Below the pieces are notes generated by a model. The model made no database searches, was not told the origin of the DNA, and saw only the letters and a program-made list of their open reading frames with translations. This document shows positions 36,501 through 45,217 of a stretch of 64,000 bases of DNA, one piece after another. The position numbers were made by a program, and so were the translations under genes. The DNA comes from Skermanella sp. TT6 (GTDB taxonomy: Bacteria > Pseudomonadota > Alphaproteobacteria > Azospirillales > Azospirillaceae), in NCBI RefSeq assembly GCF_016653635.2, contig NZ_CP067420.1:3755501-3819500 (forward strand), in the 5' to 3' direction. Positions within the stretch are counted from its first letter, which is position 1, and each line of letters begins with the position of its first letter.

Positions 36501-36763
36501 AGGGCGGCTTCATCTTTGTCTCCAGTTGCACGGGCACCTACGACGAGGTCGCGAACTATGGGATCGCGGTCTATCCGTTCGGAGCGACCGCCACATCCAC
36601 GGACCCGGTCGTGACGGTGACCGGGATTCCGGCGGCACGCCTCGCCGTCGACCCGTACCACAATCTCTACACGCTCGATTTCGGTCCAGTCACCCAGGCG
36701 AGCGGCACGCCGCCCGGCCGGACCGTTCCGTCCGTCTCGCTGTGGGTGGCGGAGGCCGGCTGA
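33581..36763 (+). CDS. large hypothetical protein with two central hydrophobic segments and a beta-propeller-like end
   Basis: This 1060-aa protein starts at ATG 33581 after AGGAG (33566-33570) and has no signal peptide. Hydrophobic stretches lie at about 385-410 (GGAAMTAIFNLMIPAIFLAA) and 489-512 (IPFVGWGLAALAVVSDLAAL). A strongly acidic helical region separates them, an arrangement reminiscent of membrane-inserting hairpins. Residues about 515-800 look like beta-sandwich domains. Residues about 830-1060 carry motifs such as HPSGHVVAVN, VSSDGIIFVLEL and VDPYHNLYTLDFG that resemble NHL or propeller blades. No family is recognised. It follows the secreted repeat protein by 92 bp, suggesting an operon. 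Confidence 0.8.
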   Translation: MTTIQFHADLTDLPADRRYAVSYGGMFHALVPHTAESRAALLAAEPEWGAGIDRLSHYTPTPIDRPPARRVARRATVGFFDAESGAWTIRRTALITRRDANVRIDYLTTLWTYLCHHPDMVAIPSDGGSDADEAQISAYAAVQALETDPTVLTALNTLVVSFSALSEDDQWLDGTAVQFSSSATPVTPSVPNVWDTSSSGGNPSVMDAATAAVQALTLAAQNSTALNGSLYTINYAAAVSNATASASTGAVEDFAGGATLADSTTSAGSSTIVSPMGPMDGVTVTPVLSVVDGVLTLSVSFSNTMLRWLGLDILPVNADGSLGASVWPSSTVALCPPCDSTLGFADTDEPGMMQVASVALGTDAIGAAIYTDSLGMAGTFTNATAFIGGAAMTAIFNLMIPAIFLAAAVEEIGEETIELNVESMSESLIDFVKEQLPELVDGDLSLDADTVESLAESFASELAVGTSDAFAAIATWLGEEITGEELLEAIPFVGWGLAALAVVSDLAALCATITSIGSAQQEIVTSATYSGSLALTVTVPDPVPFCPDGATWTLQVIGQYDGPSAGANANRQFQTWTFPDIDLTQDDNTVSVTLSNILADGSTVCFLVKLLPVAPSLTSWTSAMGTTTAYQLLPANLTANSSLSVTLTDLPVPITSSLTYSFQSRLCYTDPGYQWNDTVAALGATFNPSSGYDAGDISQLLALELNAASHCLTLGWRSAGTGLTDERGSTVSGQIIAFALLSDATQDTVTLQLPANGLSTMGSTIAGPTGTGPQAGSAPGYVIDATPLGADEEDAPGYHARQVGALGDQNAFASLPSPGNATPPSWGRVPAAGAEIQALSGNIADAAIHPSGHVVAVNSTNGNLFILPAPASAGTTQADAPVARLNAGHATGDDGVLRVGLLANPLAVTVSSDGIIFVLELGSSTTTTPRLQAFSITGQPSQMFNGGAPGTTSATLELPPGAHYFDIAVVGDAQGGFIFVSSCTGTYDEVANYGIAVYPFGATATSTDPVVTVTGIPAARLAVDPYHNLYTLDFGPVTQASGTPPGRTVPSVSLWVAEAG

Positions 36764-36782
36764 CCCCTGGACGGAGCGTCTG

Positions 36783-36815
36783 GCGGCCGGGGCCGGCGTC
36801 GCCCGTCCCGGCCGC
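36783..36815. terminator. hairpin between convergent genes
   Basis: GCGGCCGGG (36783-36791) and its complement CCCGGCCGC (36807-36815) form a perfect 9-bp stem between the 1060-aa gene and zapE, which converge. There is no T-run, so intrinsic termination is uncertain. Confidence 0.45.
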
Positions 36816-37955
36816 TCAGGTCAGGTGATCCAGCGCCAGGTAATCCTCCGCCTGCATCTCCATCAGGCGGCTGACGGTGCGCTGGAACTCGAAGGCGTGG
36901 GTGCCCTCGTCGTACAGGCTTTCCGGCGGGCCGGCGGCGGCGATGATGGTCTTCACCTTGTGCTCGTACAGGGCGTCGATCAGCGTCATGAAGCGCTTGG
37001 CCTCGTTCCGCTGCGCCTCCTTCATCTTCGGCACCCGGTCGATGATGACGGTGTGGAAATGGGTCGCGATCGCGAGGTAGTCGGCCGACCCGAGCGGCCG
37101 GGCGCACAATTCGTGGAAGCTGAAGAAGGCGACGCCCTTGGCCGCCTTCGGGACGTCCACCTTGCGGCCCTGGGCGGTCAGGCTGCAGTGGGACGCCACG
37201 GCGCCCTCGGTCAGGCTGTCGAACAACTCCGACAGCGCCCGGTCGGTGGCAGGGCCCTGGGGGCAGTAATAGACCTTGGCGCCTTTGAACCGATCCCGCC
37301 GGTAGTCGGTGGGGCCCGTCAGCTCGACGATGTCCACCTTCTCCTTGAGAAGCCGGATGAACGGCAGGAACAGGTCGCGCTGCAGCCCGTCCTTGTAGAG
37401 GTCGTCGGGCGGCCAGTTCGACGTCGCCACGACCACGACGCCCAGGTCGAACAGCGCCGTGAACAGCCGCCCCAGGATCATGGCGTCGGCGATGTCGGTG
37501 ACGTGGAACTCGTCGAAGCACAGCAGCCACGCCTCGTCGGCGAGCGCCTTCGCCAAGTCGGGGATCGTCTCGTCCACGCTCTTGCCGCCGGAGTTGCCCT
37601 CCTCCTTCGAGGCCTGGCGCTGCCGGTGCATGCGGTCATGGACCTCGATCATGAAGGCGTGGAAATGGACCCGGCGCTTCCGCTCCACCGGCGCCGTCTC
37701 GAAGAACAGGTCCATCAGCATCGACTTGCCGCGGCCGACGTCGCCATAGATGTACAGCCCCTGCGGAGCGGGGTCGGGCCGGCGCGTCAGCCCGAACCGG
37801 GCGCGCCAGCCGACCTTGCCCATGGCGGGCTTATAGTCCTTCAGGCCCTGGAACAGGGATTGCAGCCTCTGGGCCGCATATTCCTGCGCAGCATCGGCCT
37901 TCAGGGTGCCGGTACCCCGGCGGGAACGGTAGAGCGCTAGAGGGCCGTTTGGCAT
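36816..37955 (-). CDS. zapE: cell division protein ZapE (AFG1-like ATPase)
   Basis: This 379-aa P-loop ATPase has Walker A GDVGRGKS (71-78), Walker B LLCFDEFHVTD, and the family motif FHAFMIEVHDRMH. The arginine-rich and C-terminal segments (FFSFHELCARPLGSADYLAIA) also match AFG1/ZapE. In bacteria ZapE associates with the Z ring and affects FtsZ filament stability. It is full length. It converges with the 1060-aa gene and stands alone. Confidence 0.93.
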   Translation of the reverse strand: MPNGPLALYRSRRGTGTLKADAAQEYAAQRLQSLFQGLKDYKPAMGKVGWRARFGLTRRPDPAPQGLYIYGDVGRGKSMLMDLFFETAPVERKRRVHFHAFMIEVHDRMHRQRQASKEEGNSGGKSVDETIPDLAKALADEAWLLCFDEFHVTDIADAMILGRLFTALFDLGVVVVATSNWPPDDLYKDGLQRDLFLPFIRLLKEKVDIVELTGPTDYRRDRFKGAKVYYCPQGPATDRALSELFDSLTEGAVASHCSLTAQGRKVDVPKAAKGVAFFSFHELCARPLGSADYLAIATHFHTVIIDRVPKMKEAQRNEAKRFMTLIDALYEHKVKTIIAAAGPPESLYDEGTHAFEFQRTVSRLMEMQAEDYLALDHLT

Positions 37956-38085
37956 GGCGGGTGACGAGGGCCTGGAAACCGGAAGGGAGGCGCATTCCTA
38001 GCGGAAACGGCCGCCGGGCGAAAGCGACTCGAGGTCGCTGACACCCATTCCCGCAGAGCCCGCTCCGCGCTTCCGCCCCTCCGGG

Positions 38086-39432
38086 TCAGGAGTTCGCCAG
38101 GCTGAACGCCAGCTCGCGCCATTTCTTGGCGCCGTCCGCCTCGACCACGTAATTGTCGTCGGCGACCGCTCCGGGGAAGACCTTCTGGACCTTTTCCTCC
38201 TCCAGGTTGGACAGGGGCGTGCCCTCGATCGCGGCGCAGCCGGATTCCTGCCAGGTATCGAGCGGCAGGGAGGCGAGGAACCGCTTGGTATCCAGCATCT
38301 GCTCCTTGGTCTCGCCGGGCAGGCCGTAGGTGAAGGTGCCGTGGCAGGTCATGCCCAGGCGCTTGATCTCGTGGACCACCTTGGTGGCGTATTCCAGGTC
38401 CAGGTGCTTGTTGACGATATTGTCCACGACCCACTGGTTGCCGGACTCGAACCCCAGCTTCACCCCGTAGCAGCCGGAATCCCGCATCACCTTCCAGCTT
38501 TCCATGCGCGAGGTGTCTGCCCGGCACATGGCCGACCAGGGCAGGCCGACCCGGGACATCACCTCCGACATCTTCAGCACGTGGGCGTTGCCGATGTTGA
38601 AGGTATCGTCGTCGAAATAGATCGAGCTGTAGCCGTACCGGCCGACCAACTCGGACAGGAAGGCTTCCATGTAGTCGGGCGAGTAGTGGCGGACCGACCG
38701 CTTGGCCGTGCCGTCCGGGTCGTTGCCGGTCATGGTCGCCGGCCAGACGCAGAAGATGCACTTGAAGGGGCATCCCCGGCTCGACCAGACCTGGGCGTGG
38801 GGAGCGGTCTGGCCGCGCGGATTGTCGTCCCAGTAGCGGTGCGCGATCACGGAGTCGTAGTAGGGGAACGGGGCGTTGTTCATCTCCTCCAGGGTCAGCA
38901 GGTCGTGCTCGATCACGCCCTCCTCCCCTTCCAAAACCCGGACCGATCCCTTCTCGTACTCGCCCTTGATCACCGCGTGGACCGGGAAATTCTCCATGAT
39001 CTCCTTGCCCTTGGAGGAGATCGGGCCGGTCACCACGATCCTGGCTTCCGGGACGACCTTCTTGATCGCGAAGATGATCTTGCCGTCATGGTCCCAGCTC
39101 GGCGACGCCGATTCGATGAAGATATAGTCGTACCTGGCTTCGCGCAGATGATTGAAATAGCTGGCATAGCTCTCGCGCAGCGCCAGGCTGTCGCGCATCG
39201 CCACCTCCACCCCGGTCGCCCGCGCGGCATAGGTGGTGGCGTAGCCCATGAAGAACGGATACGGCAGGTAGCCGCCGAAGACGAAATTGTCCGGCGTCGA
39301 ATAGGTATGGATCGTGTGCGGCCAGCGCGACCCGGCGCGGATGCCCGCGAGGCAGATGTCGCGGGAAGTCCCGTTCTGGCTGACGGTGGCCTGCTCCAGC
39401 CACCAGGGCGGATTGCTGAAAAGAACCTTCAT
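38086..39432 (-). CDS. B12-binding-type radical SAM protein
   Basis: This 448-aa protein has an N-terminal Rossmann-like region resembling B12-binding domains (MKVLFSNPPWWLEQ, YDYIFIESASPSWDHDG). A radical SAM barrel follows, with the 4Fe-4S motif CPFKCIFC after VWSSRG. Downstream motifs FDDDTFNIGN, GVKLGFESGN and GTFTYGLPGETKEQ fit the B12-radical SAM group. Such enzymes methylate or rearrange unactivated carbons in glycans, lipids or natural products. It is the first of four glycan-type genes. The reaction is unknown. The start follows GGAGGAG. Confidence 0.87.
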   Translation of the reverse strand: MKVLFSNPPWWLEQATVSQNGTSRDICLAGIRAGSRWPHTIHTYSTPDNFVFGGYLPYPFFMGYATTYAARATGVEVAMRDSLALRESYASYFNHLREARYDYIFIESASPSWDHDGKIIFAIKKVVPEARIVVTGPISSKGKEIMENFPVHAVIKGEYEKGSVRVLEGEEGVIEHDLLTLEEMNNAPFPYYDSVIAHRYWDDNPRGQTAPHAQVWSSRGCPFKCIFCVWPATMTGNDPDGTAKRSVRHYSPDYMEAFLSELVGRYGYSSIYFDDDTFNIGNAHVLKMSEVMSRVGLPWSAMCRADTSRMESWKVMRDSGCYGVKLGFESGNQWVVDNIVNKHLDLEYATKVVHEIKRLGMTCHGTFTYGLPGETKEQMLDTKRFLASLPLDTWQESGCAAIEGTPLSNLEEEKVQKVFPGAVADDNYVVEADGAKKWRELAFSLANS

Positions 39433-39536
39433 GGGGGCTTCTCCTCCTGCGGCAATGGGTCGCTATGCCGGATCGACCAAAAGTAGGAGGCAATGGATAA
39501 AGAAGCGTTAAATGCACCTCTAATGCGCAGGGAGGA

Positions 39537-40598
39537 TCAGCGCAGGATCGGCTGGACCTCGGCGCCGTGGGCTTCCAGCCAGGCGAAGATGTCGCCGACG
39601 ATCGTTTCCACTCCGCGCGTCGGCTTCCAGCCGGAAGCGGCGGTCACCTCGGCATTGTCCGTCACGTAGTACGGAATGTCGGCGGCGCGGGTTTCCGGAT
39701 CGCGGCCGATCTCGACGACGCGCTGGCAGCGGCGCACGCACAAGTCCGTCAGTTCCGCCAGCGAGACGCTCACTCCCGCCCCGCCCCCGACATTGTAGGT
39801 CCGGCCGGCATGCTCGCCGATCCGGTCCACCTGAAGCCGGACCAGATCGTACAGGTCGGCGACATGCAGGATGTCCCGCACCTGCACCCCGGTCCCGCCG
39901 AACCCCATATAGGCCAGCGATCCGCCGAACAGGTGCCGGGCCGCCCACAGCACGACGAAGCCCTGGTCCACCTTGCCCATCTGCCACGGGCCGGTCAGCA
40001 CGCCGCACCGGTTTACCACCGCGCGCGTCCCGTACATCGCCCCGTATTCCTCGATCAGGAGCTCGGACGCCAGCTTGGTCGCCCCGTAGATCGACCGGCT
40101 GCCGGCCATGGGGAAGGCCGTGGTGATCCCGGCCGCCGACCAGCCCGGCCCCGCCGCGCCCTCGACCGGCTCCAGGCGCTTGTCCACCATCCTCAGCGGC
40201 AGGCCCCGGAGCCCGGCGATCGGATAGACCCTGCTGGTGGACAGGAAGACCAGCGCGGCACCGCACCGGCGCACCGCCTCCAGGCAGTTGACCGTGCCGA
40301 CGAGGTTGGTGTTGACGACATAGGCCGGGGAAGCGCCGTAGCCCGCATGGACCGACGGCTCTGCCGAACATTCCAGCATCAGGTCGAAATCGCCGATCTC
40401 CGCGAGGTCTTCGGGATTGCGGACGTCGCCGTGCCTGAACTCCACCCCCGCCGCCTTCAGCCGGGGCAGCGCCAGTTCGCTGCCCCGGCGCCGCAGATTG
40501 TCGAGCGCCACGACATCGGCGTCCGGCATGTCGCGCTTGAAGAAGGTGGCAAGGTTCGATCCGACGAACCCGGCCCCGCCCGTCACCAGAATACGCAT
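39537..40598 (-). CDS. NAD-dependent epimerase/dehydratase, extended SDR
   Basis: This 353-aa protein binds NAD through GGAGFVGSNLA (7-17). The catalytic pair is in YGATKLASELL (YxxxK), and the substrate loop region GVQVRDILHVADLYDLV is typical of NDP-sugar epimerases. Closest in feel are CDP-paratose/tyvelose 2-epimerases and UDP-glucose epimerases. It reads leftwards towards the radical SAM gene, with 104 bp between, so the two may share a transcript. It is divergent from the glycosyltransferase gene at 40746. Confidence 0.88.
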   Translation of the reverse strand: MRILVTGGAGFVGSNLATFFKRDMPDADVVALDNLRRRGSELALPRLKAAGVEFRHGDVRNPEDLAEIGDFDLMLECSAEPSVHAGYGASPAYVVNTNLVGTVNCLEAVRRCGAALVFLSTSRVYPIAGLRGLPLRMVDKRLEPVEGAAGPGWSAAGITTAFPMAGSRSIYGATKLASELLIEEYGAMYGTRAVVNRCGVLTGPWQMGKVDQGFVVLWAARHLFGGSLAYMGFGGTGVQVRDILHVADLYDLVRLQVDRIGEHAGRTYNVGGGAGVSVSLAELTDLCVRRCQRVVEIGRDPETRAADIPYYVTDNAEVTAASGWKPTRGVETIVGDIFAWLEAHGAEVQPILR

Positions 40599-40745
40599 TT
40601 CTCCACCGGAGGTAATTCGATCGCCCCAGGAAGCCGCAACTCCCCGTTCAGGTCAAGCCTGAATTAGGCGGTTCGGCTAATGTCATCTTAACCGATTACC
40701 CGAAAGCTTGGACTATCCTCATAGACCGACCGTGGGTGGCCCGAC

Positions 40746-41960
40746 GTGCAGGAAGTCAGCTTTTCCCAGGCGCAGATCAAGGCGTTCCGCCGGGCCGACG
40801 TCATCTTCGTCGCGGCCGACGGCTATACCCTGGCCCCCAGCCGGATCCGCGCCTACAGCTTCGCCAAGGCGTGCAGGGAACGGGGCCTGAATGCCGAAGT
40901 GCTGTCCTTCTTCGATCACCTGGGCGCCTCCGGCCAGGGGTCCGGCGCCTACCGCATGGACGAGCAGGAAAAGCTGCGGCTGGCCGCCCTCGGGGCCGAC
41001 ATCCTCAAGCTCAACCCGACCGCCATCCTGTACATGCAGAAGGTGTCTTACCATAGCCTCGCGGTGGCGCTGGCCGCGGGAGCCAACGGCAACCCCGTCG
41101 TCCTGGACTATGACGATTTCGATTTCCGCTCGCCCTTCATGCCGGGGATGACGCGGTTCATGCCCAGCATCGGGCCGGTCCCGGCGACCGCCGAGATGGC
41201 CCGGAGTTCCGACCTGTGCGTCTGCGCCAGCCGTCGCCTGGTCGAGATCATCGGCCAGTTCAACGAGCGGTGCGAACTGGTCCCGACCGGAACGGACCTG
41301 TCGGTCTTCGACGTCGCCCTGCGCGACGCGGCCGGACGCGGCCCCGGCGATCCCGTCGAACTGATCTGGCTGGGCGACATCTGGGGGCCGCAGATCGTCG
41401 CCGACGTGACGATGGCGGTCGAAGCCTTCGCCGCGCTGCCGCCATCGATCCGCGACCTCGCCCGGCTGACCATCATCGGGTTCGGAGACTTCTGGCCGGA
41501 GTTCAAGGCGACCCTGGCCGCCCGGCTGGGCGACCTGCCGAACCTGGTCTTCCGGGAGCGCATCGCCCCGGCCGAGGCGCCCGGCCTGCTGGCCCGGTGC
41601 GACATCGGCCTGCTGCCCCTGGCCGACAACCCGTTCAATCACTGCAAGAGCCCGACCAAGATGTTCGAGTACATGGCCATGAGGGTGGCCGTGCTCGGCA
41701 CCCCGGTCGGCGAGGCCGCGCACATCCTCCGCGACGGGGAGAGCGGGATGCTGGCATCCGACCTCCCCGGCTACATGCGGCGGATGGGAACCCTGATCCT
41801 GGACGGCGACCTGCGCCGCGCCATGGCCGACCGCGCCTATGCGGCCGTGCTCGACGGCTACCATCTCGGCGCGATGGGCGACAGGCTGGTCGGCCTGCTG
41901 GACGGCGTCCGGGAGGACCGGCGCCGCCGGGAGTCCGGGCACGCGCTAACCGGCGCTTAA
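40746..41960 (+). CDS. glycosyltransferase, GT-B fold (GT4-like)
   Basis: This 404-aa protein has an N-terminal acceptor domain (SRIRAYSFAKACRERGLNAEVL). The C-terminal donor domain has ELIWLGDIWGPQ, CDIGLLPLADNPFNHCKSPTKMFEYMA and GTPVGEAAHIL, which fits the GT4 Glu-containing loop. It probably transfers a sugar made by the neighbouring epimerases. The GTG start at 40746 is the best available, though the ribosome site is weak. An epimerase gene follows after 63 bp in the same direction. Confidence 0.85.
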   Translation: MQEVSFSQAQIKAFRRADVIFVAADGYTLAPSRIRAYSFAKACRERGLNAEVLSFFDHLGASGQGSGAYRMDEQEKLRLAALGADILKLNPTAILYMQKVSYHSLAVALAAGANGNPVVLDYDDFDFRSPFMPGMTRFMPSIGPVPATAEMARSSDLCVCASRRLVEIIGQFNERCELVPTGTDLSVFDVALRDAAGRGPGDPVELIWLGDIWGPQIVADVTMAVEAFAALPPSIRDLARLTIIGFGDFWPEFKATLAARLGDLPNLVFRERIAPAEAPGLLARCDIGLLPLADNPFNHCKSPTKMFEYMAMRVAVLGTPVGEAAHILRDGESGMLASDLPGYMRRMGTLILDGDLRRAMADRAYAAVLDGYHLGAMGDRLVGLLDGVREDRRRRESGHALTGA

Positions 41961-42023
41961 CCTAACGCCCCTTACTTTCGGCCTCCTGCTTTCGGCATAA
42001 CCTCCTCGGAAGGAAACGCGGCC

Positions 42024-43094
42024 ATGGCGATCGTCATCGTGACCGGGTCGGCCGGCCTGATCGGCGCGGAAGCGTCCCGCTATTTCCACGCCAAGGGGCT
42101 GGACGTCGTCGGCATCGACAACGACATGCGGCGCTATTTCTTCGGCGACGGGGCGAGCACGCGGTGGAGCCTGGAGCGACTGGCCCGCGATATCCCGGCC
42201 TACCGCCACCATGCCGTCGATATCCGGGACGCCGCCGCGATCGAGGCGATCTTCGAACGGTACGGCGCGGACATCGCGGCGGTGGTCCACACCGCGGCCC
42301 AGCCGTCCCACGACTGGGCCGCGCGCGAGCCTGTGACCGACTTCACCACCAACGCCAACGGCACGCTGAATCTGCTGGAGGCGACGCGGAAATCCTGCGG
42401 CGACGCCGTCTTCATCTTCACCAGCACCAACAAGGTCTACGGCGACACGCCCAACGCGCTGCCGCTGGTCGAGCTGGAGACCCGCTGGGAACTGTCGCCG
42501 GACCATCCCTGGGCCGAGCACGGCATCCCGGAAACCATGAGCATCGACCATACCCTTCACAGCCTGTTCGGCGCCTCCAAGGTCGCGGCCGACGTGCTGG
42601 TGCAGGAATACGGCCGCTATTTCGGCATGCGCACCGCCGTGTTCCGCGGCGGCTGCCTGACGGGCCCCGGCCATTCCGGGGCGGAACTCCACGGTTTCCT
42701 GTCATACCTGATGAAATGCGCCGTCGCCGGCAAGCCCTACACGGTGTTCGGCTACAAGGGCAAGCAGGTGCGCGACAACATCCACTCGCACGACCTGGTA
42801 TCGGCGTTCTGGCAGGTGTTCGAGGCGCCGCGCCCCGGCGCCGTCTACAACATGGGCGGCGGCCGCCACTCCAACTGCTCCATGCTGGAAGCCATCCGCC
42901 TCTGCGAGGAGCTGACCGGCCGGCCGATGGACATCGCCTACAGCGACGACAACAGGATCGGCGACCATATCTGGTGGATCAGCGACATCCGCGCCTTCCG
43001 CCGCGACTACCCCGGCTGGAGCCAGCGCTACGATCTGCGCCGGATCATGGAAGACATCTTCGAGGGCTGCCGGGAGCAGTCTCCGGCCGGATAG
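42024..43094 (+). CDS. NAD-dependent epimerase, CDP-paratose 2-epimerase-like
   Basis: This 356-aa extended SDR has the NAD loop [14 protein letters not shown] and [11 protein letters not shown] after the first strands, as in CDP-paratose (tyvelose) 2-epimerases. [10 protein letters not shown] and [13 protein letters not shown] are also typical. At the catalytic position the sequence is [12 protein letters not shown], with Phe where most SDRs have Tyr of YxxxK, so either another residue serves as the base or the activity differs. ATG 42024 follows GGAAGGA. It is probably co-transcribed with the glycosyltransferase. Confidence 0.87.
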   Translation: MAIVIVTGSAGLIGAEASRYFHAKGLDVVGIDNDMRRYFFGDGASTRWSLERLARDIPAYRHHAVDIRDAAAIEAIFERYGADIAAVVHTAAQPSHDWAAREPVTDFTTNANGTLNLLEATRKSCGDAVFIFTSTNKVYGDTPNALPLVELETRWELSPDHPWAEHGIPETMSIDHTLHSLFGASKVAADVLVQEYGRYFGMRTAVFRGGCLTGPGHSGAELHGFLSYLMKCAVAGKPYTVFGYKGKQVRDNIHSHDLVSAFWQVFEAPRPGAVYNMGGGRHSNCSMLEAIRLCEELTGRPMDIAYSDDNRIGDHIWWISDIRAFRRDYPGWSQRYDLRRIMEDIFEGCREQSPAG

Positions 43095-43111
43095 GCGCCC
43101 CCCCAGGGCTG

Positions 43112-43299
43112 TACCCGATCAGGTCGATCCGCCCGAGACAGCCGATCCGATGCGTTGCGCCATGGGCGCAACCTACGATCGTCGGCCCGCATCACCTCCG
43201 ACCTGCATCGAGCCGTAGGTTGCGCCCATGGCGCAACACAGCGCGGCGAGTGGAACGGCCGGCTGCGAGGACCGGAGCGGTTCAACCTGATCGGGGACC
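43112..43299 (-). repeat. dispersed palindromic repeat, copy B (inverted relative to copy A)
   Basis: Its reverse complement aligns with 15421-15606. The 24-bp arms are at 43154-43177 and 43214-43237 and are identical to those of copy A. It fills the gap between the convergent epimerase and TPR genes. Given its position it may also act as a transcription terminator in both directions. Confidence 0.88.
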
Positions 43300-43314
43300 G
43301 CTCTATCGCGCTCC

Positions 43315-44142
43315 CTACCGCGCCGCCGGCGCGCCGGCGGCCGGCGGGGCCGCCTGCCCGTCGCGAAGCCGCTTCAGGTTGTCCTCGGCGGCCCGGGCGC
43401 TGGTGGTGTCGGGATCGATCCGCATGACCGAGTTCCAGTCGGCCTTCGCCCCCTCCGCGTTGCCGGTCACCGCGCGCAGGTTGCCGCGCAGCAGCAGCGC
43501 TTCCGGGTTCGACGGTTCGAGCTGCAGGGCGACGCCGACATCGTCGAGCGCCTTGCTGTCGTTGCCCAGCGCCCGATAGGCCCCGGCGCGGTAGAGGTAG
43601 GCGTCGGCCCGCCGCGGCGCCAGGTCGATCGCCCGATCCAGGTCCTCGATCGCTTCCCAGTAGCGCTGGGCCTCGGCCCGGGCGAAGGCCCGGTCGATCA
43701 TCAGCTCCGGGTCGCGGGGGCTGTAGCCCAGCGCCTGGGTGTAGGATCTTTCCGCCTTGGCCGTGTCGCCCGCCCGGAGCCAGGCCCAGCCGGCGCGGGC
43801 CAGCAGGCTCGACGCCCCTTCCGGCGTATCCTTGCCGAGGGTCGGCACGAGCTCTTCCAGCCGCGTCGCCGCCGCCTGGAACTGACCCTGGTGGAACAGC
43901 GCCATCGCCTGGCACAGGCGCGCCATGTCGCCGCCGCCGCGGTCCTCCCAGGTCAGGGCGCTGTCGAAGGCCGCGTCGGGCCGCTTCTCCGCCAGCTGCA
44001 TGCAGGCGGCCGCCTCGCGGGCATGCTCGACCGCCTGGCGGTCGGCGGCGGCGGCGGGACCCGCCGCCAGGATCGCGAGCACGGCCAGCGCCGGCAAGCG
44101 GCGGGTGGCGGGACGGTTCGGGGGAACATTGTATCTGGTCAT
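43315..44142 (-). CDS. periplasmic tetratricopeptide-repeat protein
   Basis: This 275-aa protein has a signal peptide (LPALAVLAILAAGPAAAADR) with cleavage near residue 33. TPR-type helices follow across residues about 60-260: AERSYTQALGYSPRDPELM, AIEDLDRAIDLAPRRADAYL, and ALQLEPSNPEALLLRGNL. A Pro/Ala-rich tail ends the protein. TPR proteins act as scaffolds, so no enzymatic role is implied. I chose ATG 44142 (MTRYNVPPNRP). The frame extends 15 codons upstream without a signal sequence. It is divergent from the next gene by 50 bp. Confidence 0.85.
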   Translation of the reverse strand: MTRYNVPPNRPATRRLPALAVLAILAAGPAAAADRQAVEHAREAAACMQLAEKRPDAAFDSALTWEDRGGGDMARLCQAMALFHQGQFQAAATRLEELVPTLGKDTPEGASSLLARAGWAWLRAGDTAKAERSYTQALGYSPRDPELMIDRAFARAEAQRYWEAIEDLDRAIDLAPRRADAYLYRAGAYRALGNDSKALDDVGVALQLEPSNPEALLLRGNLRAVTGNAEGAKADWNSVMRIDPDTTSARAAEDNLKRLRDGQAAPPAAGAPAAR

Positions 44143-44192
44143 GGTGGCCCTTAAGTTCGGGCCTGGAGTTTCCGAGCGCAAGGCCAACCATC

Positions 44193-45104
44193 ATGCAGCA
44201 ACCGCAAACGCCCCGACTCTTCTGCTTCGGTCTGGGCTTCAGCCCGCTGGCCTTCATCGACCTCGTCCGGCGCGAGCATGGGCCCGAAGGCTGGCATGTC
44301 GCCGGCACCACGCGCAGCCCGGACAAGGCCGCCGCCCTCTCCGCGCGCGGCATCGGGACGCACCTGTTCGACCGCGGCCGGCCGCTGGACGATGCCGCCG
44401 CGGCCCTCGCCGGAACGACCCACCTCCTGACCGCCGTGCCGCCCGATGCCGACGGCGATCCGGTGCTCGACCACCACGCGGCCGACATCGCGGCGCTGAT
44501 GCCGGGACTGCGCTGGGCCGGCTACCTGTCCACGACGGGAGTCTACGGCGACCATGGCGGCGCCTGGGTGGACGAATCGACGCCCCTCCGGCCGACCGGC
44601 CGCCGCCAGAAGCAGCGGGCCGAGGCCGAGCAGGCGTGGCTCCGGCTGTGGCACGACCATGGGGTTCCGGTCCACCTGTTCCGCCTGGCCGGCATCTACG
44701 GTCCCGGCCGCAGCGTGATCGACAGCGTGCGCAATGGGACCGCGCGCCGCATCGACAAGCCGGGGCAGGTCTTCAGCCGCATCCATGTGGACGATATCGC
44801 GCGGACGCTGCGCGCCTCGATCGACCGGCCCAACCCCGGCGCCGCCTACAACCTGTGCGACGACAATCCGGCCCCTGGGCACGAGGTGACGGCCTTCGCC
44901 TGCGAGCTGCTGGGCGTCCAGCCGCCGCCTCTGGTGCCGTTCGACCAGGCCGAGCTGTCGCCCATGGCGGCCAGCTTCTATGCGGACAACAAGAAGGTGC
45001 GCAACGGACGGATCAAGGACGAGCTGGGCGTCGCCCTGAAATACCCGGACTACCGCCCGGCGCTGCGCGACCAACTGCGGCAGGAGGGACATACGGCGGA
45101 CTGA
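44193..45104 (+). CDS. NAD(P)-dependent short-chain oxidoreductase, YeeZ-like
   Basis: This 303-aa atypical SDR has the nucleotide loop FGLGFSPLAF near the N-terminus. STTGVYGDHGGAWVDEST and FRLAGIYGPGRSVIDSV are typical of the YeeZ group, where the YxxxK motif is degenerate. It ends in an NAD epimerase-like C-terminus (YADNKKVRNGRIKDELG). The substrate is unknown. It is divergent from the TPR gene and followed by a signalling-type gene in the same direction. Confidence 0.84.
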   Translation: MQQPQTPRLFCFGLGFSPLAFIDLVRREHGPEGWHVAGTTRSPDKAAALSARGIGTHLFDRGRPLDDAAAALAGTTHLLTAVPPDADGDPVLDHHAADIAALMPGLRWAGYLSTTGVYGDHGGAWVDESTPLRPTGRRQKQRAEAEQAWLRLWHDHGVPVHLFRLAGIYGPGRSVIDSVRNGTARRIDKPGQVFSRIHVDDIARTLRASIDRPNPGAAYNLCDDNPAPGHEVTAFACELLGVQPPPLVPFDQAELSPMAASFYADNKKVRNGRIKDELGVALKYPDYRPALRDQLRQEGHTAD

Positions 45105-45217
45105 CCGCAAGCGTTCCGCCTCCATACGGAAGCATACTAACAACCCGCGTCGTCATGCCGCAGATGGAGTCCATGGGCATCCGACCGGATGGCCATGCAG
45201 ATCCGGGAGGCCGCGAC

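Noticed and set aside
34835-36661. 608-codon minus-strand frame
   Set aside because: It overlaps the 1060-aa gene, which has a good ribosome site and consistent domains. The antisense product is low-complexity and Arg/Gly-rich.
43925-45217. upstream extension of the frame ending at 46558
   Set aside because: It crosses the TPR gene and the whole YeeZ-like gene in another frame. The ATG at 45218 has a proper ribosome site.
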